In this document: positions 1 through 13,765 of the stretch, piece by piece
Numbering within the stretch: position 1 is the stretch's first letter
Layout: every line of letters starts with the position of its first letter
Assembly: GCF_035594125.1 (NCBI RefSeq)
Contig: NC_087190.1
Coordinates: forward strand, 9,946,604-10,010,603
Source: Scylla paramamosain
Taxonomy: Eukaryota; Arthropoda; Malacostraca; Decapoda; Portunidae
Reading direction: 5' to 3'
DNA: 64,000 bases
Notes under the pieces: generated by a model
The model's database searches: none
Told to the model about the DNA's origin: nothing
Seen by the model: only the letters and a program-made list of their open reading frames with translations
Program-made: the position numbers and the translations under genes

Positions 1-906
1 TGTCAAGAGGTATGAGTCTTTCATTTGGGGGTACTTATCCAGGAAGGCGAGCAATGTCCGTTCATCTATTATTTCATGTCTGACGGTGGAGTTCTTGAGT
101 TTGATGATTATCTTCCCATCTTTAGTGTGGCACTGCTGAAACTTGTCCCTATGCTCACGTCTGATGTTGAGGATGTTTTTGAAGAGGCTGAGTCGTTTCG
201 GCGTGAGGCTTTCGTTTATGAAGAGTTGTGGTTTCATTTTGATGCAGGCTCCTATGAGGTCGTGTTTTAGGGATCGATTCGTGAGCTTCACTATGATAGG
301 TCGTTTGCGTTGTGTGTTCACTGATCCAATTCTGTGGGCTATGTTTATGTCACTGTAACTGATGTTCACTTTTAGATGGTCTTTAAACATAGATGTGATG
401 ATGTTGGCGGCGTTTTCTGCTGGATTTTCTTCCGGTAGCACAGGACCACTCACTATAATGGTGTCACGCCGTTCGTACTGGTCGACACTATCGATGTTTG
501 TTTCCAGTATCTGTATTTTTTCATTCAATTGGGAGATATCTTCCTTTAGACTTTCTATCTGGGAGTCTTTTTCTTCAAGTTTATCTTTTAAGCCTTTAAT
601 TTCATCCTTGATTTTCATAGAGATCATACGTGTCAGAACCTTAACGAGCACTTTAGACTCCTCCGACAGCGAGTCAGTCAACTGGGTCAGTTCACACTCG
701 TCTAGATTTGCCAGATTTTCCATATTTGGGTCACTATTGGCACCTAACAACTGGGGCTGTGGTGCCTGCCGTTGCAGCTGTTGCCCCCGTTGTTGTTCCT
801 GTTGTTTCGTCTGTTGCTGATGATGTTGCTGTTGTCGCTGTTGTTGTTGTTGTTGCTGTTGGTCCAGGGAACGACGGTTGGAGTTGCCGCGTGTAGAAGG
901 CATCAT
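1..906 (-). CDS. L1-type ORF1 protein (coiled coil + RNA-binding domain), partial
   Basis: The minus strand is open without a stop from an ATG at 906 (a second ATG follows at 903) to the left edge, 302 codons. The N-terminus is Gln-rich (CAA/CAG runs). A heptad-like coiled coil follows, roughly residues 100-150 (KLEEKDSQIESLKEDISQLN), then a segment starting YERRDTIIVSG that continues through NIAHRIGS, RPIIVKLTNRSLKHDLI and LFINESLTPKRLSLF. This order of coiled coil, RRM-like domain and C-terminal domain is that of L1-family ORF1 nucleic-acid chaperones (Transposase_22 type), which bind the element's own RNA. An ORF2 would be expected to the left of the window. I see no internal stop or frameshift, so this may be a young copy. 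The element clade is not determinable here. Confidence 0.8.
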   Translation of the reverse strand, partial: MMPSTRGNSNRRSLDQQQQQQQQRQQQHHQQQTKQQEQQRGQQLQRQAPQPQLLGANSDPNMENLANLDECELTQLTDSLSEESKVLVKVLTRMISMKIKDEIKGLKDKLEEKDSQIESLKEDISQLNEKIQILETNIDSVDQYERRDTIIVSGPVLPEENPAENAANIITSMFKDHLKVNISYSDINIAHRIGSVNTQRKRPIIVKLTNRSLKHDLIGACIKMKPQLFINESLTPKRLSLFKNILNIRREHRDKFQQCHTKDGKIIIKLKNSTVRHEIIDERTLLAFLDKYPQMKDSYLLT

Positions 907-1165
907 GACACTTGTTAACTGGTAGTTTCACGAACTGTCTTTGTTTTTCCTTTGTTATGTTTTGCACTTTATGGTATGTTGGAGTGCTTGTGCTTACAAT
1001 ATACTTGTAGTCACTGTCAATGCAAGCACTGTACTCAGTTCAAGTACGTATTATGTCAATAAATACACCCGGTGCAGCCAGTGGACACCTAGGCAAGTAT
1101 GGTTGGGGTAGTGAAGGAGCGGTCAAGGAGCACGTCCGTTCACTGAGGAGCACGTCCGTTCACCA
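907..1165. other. gene-free spacer upstream of the L1-type ORF1
   Basis: Probably includes the 5' leader of the minus-strand ORF1. A 19-bp unit, GAGGAGCACGTCCGTTCAC, occurs in two near copies around 1,120-1,161. Nothing else is supported. Confidence 0.4.
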
Positions 1166-2960
1166 AGAATTATGTAGAAAGGGTTCCAGATAATGAAAAG
1201 TCTCTCTGTGATGGGTCAGTATGGTATATTCCACACCATGGTGTGTACCACCCTAAGAAGCCTGGCAAGATAAGGATTGTGTCTGACTGCAGTGCTGAAT
1301 ATGAGGGAGAAGTCTTGAATTGAAACTTACTTCAAGGCCCTGACCTAACAAACAACCTCACTGGTGTCCTGTGTCACTTTAGGAAGGAAAGGGTGGCCTT
1401 CACATGTGATATAGAAGGTATGTTTCACCAAGTTAGTGTTAATGAAGAAGACAGAAACTTCCTAAGATTCCTCTGGTGGGAAAATGGTCAGTTAAACAAC
1501 ACTCCTGTGGAATACCGCATGAAATTACATCTCTTGGGAGGTACTTCATCACCAGGGTGTGCAATTTTGATTTAAAACACACTGCTGACAGCTACAAGGA
1601 CAGCTATGGTGAAGAAGCAGCAAAGCTTATAAAGAGAGACTTTTATGTAGATGATGGTATTACCTCAACTGCCTCAAAGGAAGATGCACAAAAACTTATT
1701 GGAAATGGTAAGAAGTTGTCTGAAAAAGGAGGTTTCCATCTTCACAAGTTTGTAGCAAACAACAAGGAAGTTCTAAATGCTCTACCAACCAGTGAACAAG
1801 TACAAGATTTTGATAAAATAAATATTCTCTTGGAGTACAGTGGTGCATTGAAAGTGACAATCTTCAGTTTGAAATAGACCTACAAGACAAGCCCCTTAAT
1901 CGACATGGTATACTGTCTACAGTCAGTTCCATTTTTTACCCCCTCAGACTTGTATTACCTACGCTCCTTTAAGGGATATTCATCTTAGAAGGACTTGCAA
2001 GGACTATGTCGTGATGGACATGGTTGGGATGACCCAGTCCCTGATGCTACATGAGCTGATTGGGAGAAGTGGAGGAGTGATATTTTGAGTCTTGTTGAAC
2101 TCAAAATACAACGATGTTACAAGCCACAAGAATTTGGTCCTGTCAGGATAGTTGAGCTACGCCACTTTTCTGACGCTTGTCTCTCTGGGTATGGACAGTG
2201 TAGTTATTTAAGATTGACAGATGATCAAGGTAGTGTTAACACCACTCTGGTGATGGGAAATCACGTGTTAAACCTCCTAAGCCAGTTACAGTGTCACGTT
2301 TGGAATTGACAGCAGCCACCATGTCAGTGAAAGTGAGAAATTTCCAGAGTTTCTCTCAAGCAATGAAGCAATGTTGCTATCCACTGAACGCATTGAGCTG
2401 TCTCCACATGACCCAGGGGTAAAAAAAAGTCTCAGTCTACAGTGCAAATACCAAGATCTTGCAACAAGAGAATGTCCTGGACAGATTGGAATATTTGTCA
2501 AGTTGGTTCAAAGCAAAAAGAGCAATTGCAGTCATTCTTTGATACAAGAGGATTCTAAAGGAACGCAAAACACAGAAGTCAGAAGGCAAGACATGCCCAA
2601 AACTTAAGGGTATGTAGAAGCACTACACTCTTGTTAACGTTCTAGAAGTACAGGAAGCATGTGATCACATTCTGTGGATGGTGCCAGATCAAAGCTTCCG
2701 TAAGGAGATGCATGTGCTAAAGAGAAAGGGGCCTGATGTTGGAGGAAGAGGCAGTAGACACCTGCCGAAACGATAATTACCACCAGTGAGGTCTAAAGCA
2801 CTGTTCAGGGGGTGCTGTGAACTTATCATTAAATCCAGCTGTGACCTCACTGAACGTTTCCCTTTGTGTCTCACAACACAAGGGGGCAGTCACATCAAGG
2901 AATCTATTTTCTATAATGACTTGTTTTATTTATATATACAGGAAAACTATTGAATTCTAT
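1166..2960 (+). pseudogene. decayed BEL/Pao retrotransposon pol (RT to RNase H region)
   Basis: Spread over all three plus frames are fragments typical of BEL/Pao reverse transcriptase: KPGKIRIVSDCSAEYEGE (about 1,260), [19 protein letters not shown] (about 1,398), the catalytic FYVDDGI (about 1,641), and further down HFSDACLSGYGQCSYLRL and VTVSRLELTAATMSVKV, which mark the connection/RNase H part. The YVDD box and the DIEGMFHQV start separate it from Ty3/gypsy. Stops (for example after EVLN near 1,321) and several frameshifts show it is dead. The part after about 2,370 is weakly recognisable. No LTR was found. Confidence 0.8.
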
Positions 2961-3246
2961 TGTAAGAGGACCAAATAGCATCATGCTTGTAACAAAGGAT
3001 TTGAATGGAAGCATGTAGTTTTCATTGTACTTATTTCACGCCCATGCAAGTGGCAAACATGGTACAGAGGACCTAATAAAGACCCTTGTGATACAAGATA
3101 ATGTCTGTTAATTGATCCAGCACTAATAATTTGACACAAGTGTGATCCCACGGTAAGAACTGCCACAACTGAAAGTATAGCCTACTCGTTAAAATATGGT
3201 TAAAATATGTTACCTTCATACTGATCTCGCCCGTGTTGATATATAT
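2961..3246. other. gene-free AT-rich stretch
   Basis: No coding, repeat or RNA signal recognised. Confidence 0.3.
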
Positions 3247-3401
3247 CAATCTATGAACCACACGTACCTTCAGCAAGACTTGAGGCAGGAGAGGTCATTT
3301 CTGGTCTACCTCCACTGGGTGCACCAATTTATGAACCGCACGTACCTTCAGCAACACTTAAGGCAGGAGAGGTCATTCTGGTCTACCTCCACTGGGTGCA
3401 C
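3247..3401. repeat. two-copy tandem repeat, ~78-bp unit
   Basis: Unit 1 (3,247-3,324) and unit 2 (3,325-3,401) both run from CAAT(C/T)TATGAACC through GGCAGGAGAGGTCATT to CCACTGGGTGCAC with a few substitutions. No coding role is evident. Confidence 0.85.
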
Positions 3402-3710
3402 CGTTCAGTAGTCATGGTCCACAACTGAAAATCAATCTTAGTTTATGATAGTGTTTGATGAATGAGAATGCTGTCGTTGTTTTACCTTCCATATTTTCAT
3501 TTAGGTAATTTGAGAAAATAACAGAGAAAGTGAATTTTGGAGTTACAGATCCCTTTCTGAATGTAATGTAAGCTTTGGAACCTTCCCTAGAAATATACTA
3601 CACATCAACACCATTTGGTTGTTTAATAATGTTCCTTACTTATTTCACTACAATTTCATTGTGAAGACCATTGCAGGAATGAATTGATTGAAAAATAATC
3701 ATTCTGAGCA

Positions 3711-3885
3711 ACAAACACTCCTATTCATACAGAATGTATAAAATGGTCATATACCATTAACAAAAAGTTACACTCAAGTATCTTGTGAGAATGCTAACAT
3801 ACAAACACTCCTATTCATTCAGAATGTACAGAATGGCCATATACCATAACCAAGTCACTCAAATATCTTGTGAGAATGTTGACAC
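3711..3885. repeat. two-copy tandem repeat, ~85-90-bp unit
   Basis: ACAAACACTCCTATTCAT begins at 3,711 and again at 3,801. Both copies end with ATCTTGTGAGAATG. They differ by several substitutions and a small indel. Confidence 0.8.
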
Positions 3886-4690
3886 AGTTTTGTGGTTGAT
3901 GAGGCTAGTACTGTGGTGGGTGTGGCTGAGCAGGCTGCGGTTGTGGTGGATGTGGCAGGGGATGGAGAGGGTGTGGCTGCCCTTGCAGCTCACCACAGTT
4001 GGTGAGATAATAATCTGTAATAACAAAGCAGTGCATATATCAATTACTATTTTGTTGTAATCCCCCAACTTACTTTTAATTATAAGTTGAGTTTACGTAG
4101 TAATTGCACCAGTTATATACTCACCAAGTACTTCAGGTACTTTCACAATTTTTAGTCTAATAAGTCCAGGTTACCGAGATTTAAGGCTAAGGTTCTCCCA
4201 GTAGGGTAAGCCATAAATGCAGTTCAGAGAAACTAACATTACTTATTAACCAGTAAATAAACATTCCAACAACACACACTGTTAATAAAAGACAGTAACT
4301 CAGCCACATAATACCAGTTTAATAAAACTCCAAGTAACTCCGCATTCACAAACTAATAAGTCTTCAGGTTATTATTAACTGTACGTTAACGCGATTCCTT
4401 CAACAAGATTGTAACTCAGTATCGCATTACTTTTCATCAAACACACAAGACACATAAATGCACACATAACATAATCACATAATAAAATAACCAAACACAT
4501 GTAAAATCAAAGACAAAAATGTGCAGTCACTACATGTGAAGTGCCACAAAAAATATCGTCACTCATCAAAATCCAGCATTAAATCAACACATGAAACACA
4601 ATATGAAATATATGAGAATCACAGCATACTAAACACAACATATTTAAAGTTGAGACACACAAAGCACACAGGAAAAATTCTCTAAGTATT
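3886..4690. other. gene-free stretch, A-rich on the plus strand
   Basis: A G/T-rich stretch at about 3,895-4,000 could be low-complexity coding on either strand, but no start or splice context supports that. From 4,080 on it is AT-rich with no recognisable feature. Confidence 0.3.
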
Positions 4691-4696
4691 ACTTAC

Positions 4697-4839
4697 GGCC
4701 AGAGGAGGCAGTGAACGACAGGTAGTCTCACGGTGCAGCAAGACTGAGCTGGGTCTGTTCAAAAATAATGGCACTACCTACTAGTATATTATGGCAACCG
4801 GAGAGCTACGCGAGTCGTTCTGTGCTTCCTCCTTATATA
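4697..4839 (-). promoter_or_regulatory. candidate TATA promoter with short first exon and splice donor
   Basis: On the minus strand TATATAAGG lies at 4,839-4,831. About 110 nt beyond the expected start site (near 4,806) the sequence reads GGCC then GTAAGTAA at 4,696, a good 5' splice-donor match. TATA, short GC-richer exon and donor together fit a noncoding first exon of a host gene or of a retroelement LTR. No coding sequence is attached in the window, so this is motif-based only. Confidence 0.3.
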
Positions 4840-4859
4840 CAGTTTTTATCTGCTTACGT

Positions 4860-6060
4860 CTACGCGTCAGAGATTACATACACAGCTACATACATTGTCA
4901 TCCTTAAGGTCTGGAATTCGACTAGGTAGTACACTCATCCCTTCCCTTAAAACACATGATCACCAGAATGTTCTCTTGTCTACTTTTCGTCACCAGAAGT
5001 TTAGGGTACCCCTGAGAGCTCACTGGATACCCACTCCTAGACACATATTTAAAGTTTCTTATGTCCATCCAGCGCGCACAACATCTGGATCACGAGAGGT
5101 GAGGTGTTGTGGTTTACTCGTGTAAATACCAGGCTTTTAGTGGGGCTAGCTCGTTCTAGTCTTGTGCTACGTCAGCAATATCTGCACTTTCGTAGTATTC
5201 ACGAACAAGGGGGACTGTAAACACATTGGTGATTTGTGTTTATGGTGTGGCAAAGGAGTGACTGATAACCACTTGCGTTGTACTCACTTCTCAGTTTATT
5301 GGGATGCGGTCAAACCTGTAAGTTATCATAAGTACATCACTTGATAGGAAATAATTGAGAATCCTACAATAATGTAATGTAGCCGTGCACTTCACAGGGA
5401 TATTTGTAAGCACTACATTATACATCATTGTCTCGAAACAAACACCGAAACGTCTAAGTATATTATTGACACAGATAGATATGATTAATACATAAGTAAA
5501 TAATACATACGCAATTGCGGGAACAGTCGAAGGTCCTTGTAGAACGTAATGAATGCCACACAATCACCTTAATCCCAGAGCAGGCTCCATGTCCACATGA
5601 CGTGCCAGAGGGGCCCCGTAGAGTTTATGAACTAGTGCCTCTGCGGCAGAGATGATAATGGCACAGCTGGAGAGTGGTGAACGACACAGGTTTTACCTCT
5701 ACGGCTTCCACCAAGACTCTGCCCCTACGGCGGAGCCCCCTTATTTCTTATCATTTCACCCCTTCAACCCATCACACCATGTTTCTTCCCAAGTTTACCC
5801 CTTGACCCCCATTAAACTATGTCATCCCTTGTCCTGCCTCGCGCTGACATGGCTGAGGGGAAAAATGATGGTCGAGATAAAGGCTGTGGTGTCCTGTAAA
5901 CAAACACCCCTCTGTAGCTCGCCTTCTCGTCTCGTCCACATACCAAGTAATGTTATAAGTGTAATATTAACCCCGTAACGTGACTTATGGCAAAGTACAG
6001 TAGTGTAACCCTATCTGGGGCCCGTCATGATAAGAACATAACAAGAAACCAGCTGTAAAA
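4860..6060. other. stretch without a supportable gene
   Basis: A 108-codon plus-strand frame at 5,652-5,978 is present, but its composition gives no family signal and it has no splice or promoter context. Otherwise nothing recognised. Confidence 0.3.
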
Positions 6061-6074
6061 TAAAAGTACAGAAA

Positions 6075-6246
6075 CTACAAGCCGGCCGATACTGAGCCGG
6101 CGGCTACAGGGACATAGTTCTGACCTGGGTCGTAGACAGGCGGCCGGGAATCACGAGGGGCCACGCTGGGGGCGTTGCTATGGGCAGCATGGGCGTGGGC
6201 GTCGTGAGAGTCGTCGGGAGTAATACTATAGGCATGGGTGCCATGG
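6075..6246 (-). CDS. candidate terminal exon of an unknown host gene
   Basis: On the minus strand a pyrimidine/A stretch ending TTGCCTTAG (acceptor AG at 6,248-6,247) is followed by an open frame of about 57 codons ending in TAG at 6,077-6,075. The peptide includes HAYSITPDDSHDAHAHAAHS, then RPPVYDPGQNY and the end SVSAGL. GC content is clearly higher than the AT-rich flanks, as expected of an exon. I do not recognise a family. His, Ala and Pro are abundant. No AATAAA signal is obvious just downstream and no partner exon was found in the window. It may equally be chance. Confidence 0.35.
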
Positions 6247-6249
6247 CTA

Positions 6250-6727
6250 AGGCAATTTTTAAAATAAGACTGCATAACAGGGAAATTTCTGTAAGTAAAA
6301 CACAAATGCGTCATTACAACAACTTGTAGGTAATGAAAATTGAAAATGGTACAGGTTCAATCTTAATACACAATAAATTCCAATCATAGTATGTGCATTA
6401 ATTATTTTTACTGTGTATGATAAGTAATTACTTTAATCAGTCTGTGTAGTATCTTTCATGCCTACAAAAATAACATTTAGAATACAGCGACATGTTTTAA
6501 CCAACCAGTGAGAGGTAGCTCCATGGTAATAGCTGAAGTGTTAGCCTCTCCTCGAGGCAGGTCAATACCTACAGCCTCCGAGGATCATGGTGCCTCTGTT
6601 TGATTAGATGTAAGATGCATTTTCAAATAAGTTAACATCGGGAAGACATGTGTATCATGTAATACAATATTTGTGTGATGACAGTATAACAGAAATGTGT
6701 GCCTGAAGAACCACAGGGATCGGAAAA
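6250..6727. other. gene-free AT-rich stretch
   Basis: No coding or repeat signal recognised. Confidence 0.3.
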
Positions 6728-7020
6728 CGTCATTGCCGCCCCCGGTCCTCCTCTCCATGCCGCCGCTGCCTTCCTTCCTCTTCTTGCCACGCCTCTTTCT
6801 TCTGTTCCTATCCTCCCTTCCTCTCACATCAGGACGCCATGATGTTCATTACATCACTGACTCTCTATTTTGCTAAAATGTTCACTACATTAATTTTGTC
6901 GCTATTAAGAATACCCTCACGCAGCATGATGTTCACTACAACACTGAGTTTCGTTTTCGTCAGAACCGTCACTACATAAATTTTGTCAAGATTAAAAACA
7001 CTCATATCACCAGCCCGTAA
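6728..7020 (-). repeat. dispersed repeat copy 1, carries a J-domain-gene fragment
   Basis: About 290 bp matching 16,677-16,985 in the same orientation with scattered substitutions (visible blocks include AATACCCTCACGCAGCATGA and AATTTTGTCAAGATTAAAAA). Read on the minus strand, its last ~90 nt (about 6,728-6,820) resemble the charged region just after the J domain of the gene at 35.3 kb (GGAAGGCAGCGGC, then GAGGACCG). It is therefore a mosaic of unknown sequence and a DnaJ-like gene fragment. Confidence 0.6.
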
Positions 7021-7041
7021 GTTGCGCCACCTCTAGATCAC

Positions 7042-9000
<1,959 letters not shown>

Positions 9001-9080
9001 CATGAATCTGTTATTGTTTCCCATTATACTTTTCGTTTTCTGTCAATAACTTGAGAAACTCTATATATCATGGTACACTA

Positions 9081-9423
<343 letters not shown>

Positions 9424-9747
9424 GTTTAGGGTTGAGTGCTGGGTGTGGGTGAGAGTACTTTGTCTTCATGTAGTTGTTTATAATTGCTTTGCTTTAGTCT
9501 GCGGTTCATTGACGTCCACATTTCGCTGGCCTCTGCTTCAGTTCATGTGCTCACTAGAGGTCTGAGGTGCCGTGTCGTGTAGTTTTTCGCAAATAAAATT
9601 TTAACAATGTCGGACAAGGTTGCTATTTTGGCAGTGGATGTTTGAGACCCAGACCTGATGGTGTGCTTTGGTGTCATATGTGGATAATGAGGGCAATTAT
9701 GAGTAAATTTAGGATAAACTTAGCTAAATTTTATAGACACAGGTAGC
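9424..9747. other. gene-free stretch
   Basis: Contains a 13-codon frame ATGTCGGACAAGG... near 9,607 that stops at once. No family is recognised. Confidence 0.3.
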
Positions 9748-9849
9748 GAGACTAAGGCCTATTTCACAGTCGCTTCCTGTTGTTGTGATCGTTACCAATG
9801 AGTGGTGATGTCCACCGACAACAAGTACGATTTCACAGACATTTTTCGT

Positions 9850-10585
9850 GGCATATCAGAAGTTCTTATCCTCTTGTACTTGCCATATTTCCTAAATTGT
9901 ATATTAAAATTATTTAACAATACAACAACATTTTCTAGGCTATAATAGTAATTTACTATGATCAAATTTAAGAATTTGGAAGGCGTCGTGAACTCAATTC
10001 ACCAGCTGATGAAAACGTCACTACCTGTCACCCTTATTTCATCTCATCTGCTACGCCTCCTTGGTTAAAAACTGTAATAATTCTCACATACGCTTAGGGT
10101 GTGTAGAATCTGTCACCTAAGAGAAATATTAGATAATATTAAAATAGCATTACCATTAGGCTAGGTCTAGATTAATTCAGTTCATTAATTTCATTGCTAA
10201 TCATCTCAGTAGACAGATCATATTAAAAAATATATAAATAAAGACATATTTTTTTTGGAAAAAAGAAAAAATCTCTTTAAATCTCATCTAAGAGAAATAT
10301 TAAATAATATTGAAAACATTACTATTTCCATCAGAGTGCTAAGCTTGCTTCAGTTAGGCTAGGTTTTGATTAAATCAGTTCATTAATTTCATTGTTAATT
10401 CTTTCAATACGTAGATCAAGATAAAAAAAATAGATAAATAAATAACCAGTCTCAAAATTAGTAGGCTGTAAATGTTATGTGACGTGTTTTGAATGATAAC
10501 ATTCATAAAAAAGACGCCATACTTGAGGATTTGAGCGTGCAGGAGTGGGAGGGAAGGGGGAAAAGTGACGCGTCTTGGAGTAGTG

Positions 10586-10634
<49 letters not shown>

Positions 10635-11610
10635 TATATAGATAGATAATTTATTGATCACAGTTAGCAAGCAAGCAAGCAAGCACACACACACACACCA
10701 CGATATTCTTGACGCCCCGTTATCGTGTGCAAGTGTCTGTGCGGGTGTAGCTTGTGCGCCACACCCTCCGTTATCTTTGCTCAAACTCGTGTGTGAAAGT
10801 CTATGGGGCTGATACCTCAACCAGAGCAAGCACGATCATTATTTGCCATTATGAATGTATATAACGCATCATCAGTAGTCTTATAATCTAGTTTTTGTCG
10901 AATATTTGAAGCCATACATTGTTAGATTGAAATGTTTCGAGTTTTATGGAAATAGCCCTAGCCTATTGATTTTGAGACTACTTATTTCTCAGTATTTTTT
11001 TTTTATTTATTTATTTTTTTAATCGTGATCTATTTATTAAAAGGAATAACAATAAAATTAATGAACTGATTTAATGACAACCTAGCCTAACTGAAGCAAG
11101 CCTAGTCCTCTGATGGAAACGCTAATGTTATTTCAATATTATCTAATATTTCTTATGGGTGAGATTTAAAGTGATTATTTATTTCTTACCAAACATGATT
11201 TTTTTATGTGTTTTTTTAGTCATGATCTGCCCATTGAAAGGATCAGCAATTAGATTAATTAATTTAATTAATCTAAACCTAGCCTATTAGAAGCAAGCCT
11301 AGCCCTCTGATGGAAATGGTAATGCTATTTTAATATTATCTTATATTTCTCTTAGGTGATGAACTCCACACACCCTATGCGTATGTGAGAATTATTAGTT
11401 TTTAACCAAGGAGGCGTAGCAGATGAGATGAAATAAGGGATGACAGGTAGTGACGTTTTCATCAGCCATCCAAATTCTTTAATATGATCATATTACTATT
11501 ACGCCCTACTAAATGTTGTTGTATTGTTAAATAATTTTTAATATACGATTTAGGAAGTAATACTAGGAAAAGAGGATAAGAACTTGTGATATTTGCAAGA
11601 AATATATGCA
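9850..11610. mobile_element. foldback-like element with long inverted repeats (copy 1)
   Basis: The left arm (about 9,850-10,470) and right arm (about 10,970-11,610) are imperfect reverse complements. GAAAACGTCACTACCTGTCA at 10,011 pairs with TGACAGGTAGTGACGTTTTC ending 11,460. AGTTCTTATCCTCTTGTACTT pairs with the AGAGGATAAGAACTTGTG block near 11,570, and several TAGGCTAGGTTT/AACCTAGCCTA blocks mirror each other. The centre holds a (CA)n microsatellite at about 10,589-10,632. There is no transposase. The arms have diverged from each other, so this is an old nonautonomous element or an old inverted duplication. Confidence 0.7.
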
Positions 11611-11734
11611 CTGGTAAGCTACATTGGGGAGGCCCAGCAGCTACTAAGCCAGCGTTACCAGAGGCTCCAACTTCTAGTAATGATCAAAACAAACATCGCC
11701 TCAAAAAACATCTGTTTACGTTACGTTTATGGGG

Positions 11735-11847
11735 AGAGAGATAGTAGAGGGGGGATATAAGAAGAAATAAGGGGAAGATAATAGGTTGGGTTAAGTGACG
11801 AAGGAAAGTAGAATGGTAAAAGATGACGGGCAGACCGTCATGCTCTG
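11735..11847 (-). repeat. hairpin leader module L1
   Basis: Sense is minus. The start GAGCATGACGGTCTGCCCGT contains a 7-bp stem, which on the plus strand is ATGACGG (11,823-11,829), loop GCAGA, CCGTCAT. A pyrimidine-rich body with CCCAACCTATTATCTTCCCC follows. The same module is found at 14.9, 34.96, 43.6, 49.9, 56.9 and 62.3 kb. Here no LINE or J gene is attached. Confidence 0.6.
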
Positions 11848-12192
11848 TTTTAATGTGATTATTTAATGTATCTATGATTTATTGTTTTTCTTCAGTACTG
11901 TGTCAGTAATACATTCTCCTCGCATCCCCTGTCTGTACCGCATGGTGCTGCCTTGCAAGGCTGACACCTGTCTAGTTCCCCTCGTGGGAGGGACCTGGAT
12001 CCAGGCAACACCACGACTCGGGGCGCAGCAGTAAACGCTCTAATAACCCGTCTCACGCTGCCGGTAGTCCGCAGACGTCCTGGGATGACTGAGCCCCTCA
12101 CCTGGGGAGCAGTGTTGCCACAAATATTAAGTCCCATATATTATTGATTTTTTTTTTTTTTTTTTTTTTCCACGGAATCCCACAAAGTATAA

Positions 12193-12873
12193 GGCCGGCC
12201 ACACACGTGCAGTTAAAACTGTCAGTTTGGACTGTTCAGTTATAACTGACAGTTTTAACTGACGTGTGTGGGACCATCAGTCTCAGTTCAACGGAACTGC
12301 GCAGTTCGACTGAAGGAAATATAAAAGTTAAAAGTTTTAACTGTCAACTGTGGCTGTTTGACTGAGAACTGAGCGTGTGTGGGGCTTAACTGCGCAGTCC
12401 TCAGTTGACTTTCAGATTGGACGGAAACACCATGTGAGGGAAACACTACTTTTGGTAACGTTTCGTACAGAGTACTTCCTCAGAAGTACTCTGTACGAAA
12501 CGTTACCAAAAGTAAAGTGTTTCCCTCACATGTTGCTTTCTGTCCATTCTGTCTTAACTTATTTGTTTGACTTTCAGATCTCATAGTGTTTCTTTTCTTT
12601 CAGTGATCCAAAACAGTAATTATGTCTAGAAAGGAGAATCAAACCATTGCAGACTTTGTAGAAATTTATAAAGATGAACCTTGTTTTTTTTCCTATTTTC
12701 TTGTGCCATTACTAGTAATACCCCGAGCGCTGCTAGATCGTCCTCCTCGGAATCCATGGTTAAACTGAACGATTCAACTGTACGTCTGTGGACTTGTCAG
12801 TTGACAGTTAAAACTGTCAGTTATAACTGAACAGTCCAAACTGACAGTTTTAACTGCACGTGTGTGGCCGGCC
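12193..12873. mobile_element. PIF/Harbinger-like MITE, 681 bp
   Basis: Terminal inverted repeats start GGCCGGCCACACACGTGCAG and continue as near-perfect reverse complements for about 75 bp (AGTTAAAACTGTCAGTTTGG and beyond). The element is flanked by the direct repeat TAA (12,190-12,192 and 12,874-12,876). A 3-bp TAA/TTA target duplication with GGCC-type termini is the signature of PIF/Harbinger transposons. Inside there is no transposase, so it would depend on one in trans. The ends are themselves internally palindromic (TTAAAACTGTCAG...CTGACAGTTTTAA). Confidence 0.8.
12431..12532. repeat. perfect-looking internal hairpin inside the MITE
   Basis: CATGTGAGGGAAACACTACT at 12,431 continues to GTACTTC (12,478). 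After a 4-nt loop (CTCA) the reverse complement runs to CCCTCACATG (12,532). Stem is about 48 bp with one apparent small difference (AACACTACTTTT versus AAAAGTAAAGTGTT). It may be a second nested element. Confidence 0.85.
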
Positions 12874-12959
12874 TAAGGGCCTATTTCACAGTCGCTTCCT
12901 GTTGTTGTGATCATTACCAATGAGTGGTGATGTCCACCGACAACAAGTACGATTTCAGA

Positions 12960-13721
12960 CATTTTTCGTGGCATATCAAAAGTTCTTATCCTCTTGTACT
13001 TGCCATATTTCCTAAATTGTATATTAAAATTATTTAACAATACAACAACATTTTCTAGGCTATAATAGTAATTTACTATGATCAAATTTAAGAATTTGGA
13101 AGGCGTCGTGAACTCAATTCACCAGCTGATGAAAACGTCACTACCTGTCACCCTTATTTCATCTCATCTGCTACGCCTCCTTGGTTAAAAACTGTAATAA
13201 TTCTCACATACGCTTAGGGTGTGTAGAATCTGTCACCTAAGAGAAATATTAGATAATATTAAAATAGCATTACCATTAGGCTAGGTCTAGATTAATTCAG
13301 TTCATTAATTTAATTGCTAATCATCTCAGTAGACAGATCATATTAAAAAATATATATATAAATAAAGACATTTTTTTTTTTTTTTTTTTTTGGAAAAAAG
13401 AAAAAATCTCTTTAAATCTCATCTAAGAGAAATATTAAATAATATTGAAAACATTACTATTTCCATCAGAGTGCTAAGCTTGCTTCAGTTAGGCTAGGTT
13501 TTGATTAAATCAGTTCATTAATTTCATTGTTAATTCTTTCAATACGTAGATCAAGATAAAAAAAAAATAGATAAATAAATAACCAGTCTCAAAATTAGTA
13601 GGCTGTAAATGTTATGTGACGTGTTTTGAATGATAACATTCATAAAAAAGACGCCATACTTGAGGATTTGAGCGTGCGGGAGTGGGAGGGAAGGGGGAAA
13701 AGTGACGCGTCTTGGAGTAGT

Positions 13722-13765
<44 letters not shown>

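Larger units (their letters stand above)
9748..12192. repeat. tandem segmental duplication, copy 1
   Basis: This ~2.44-kb segment is repeated at 12,874-15,336 with high identity (for example TCGCTTCCTGTTGTTGTGAT, CCATATTTCCTAAATTGTAT and the GC-rich block at 11,900-12,115 all recur in order). Small differences exist: copy 1 lacks about 21 bp near 11,465 that copy 2 has near 14,594, and poly-A/T and CA tract lengths differ. Copy 1 begins after ACTAAGG and ends at TATAA. It carries a foldback element and a GC-rich 215-bp tail of unknown identity. Confidence 0.9.

Noticed and set aside
5652..5978. 108-codon plus-strand frame
   Set aside because: No motif, no splice or promoter context; treated as chance.
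11892..12137. 81-codon minus frame repeated at 15,038-15,280
   Set aside because: Conserved only because the DNA segment is duplicated. No start context or known domain, though it could be a relic of an unknown element.
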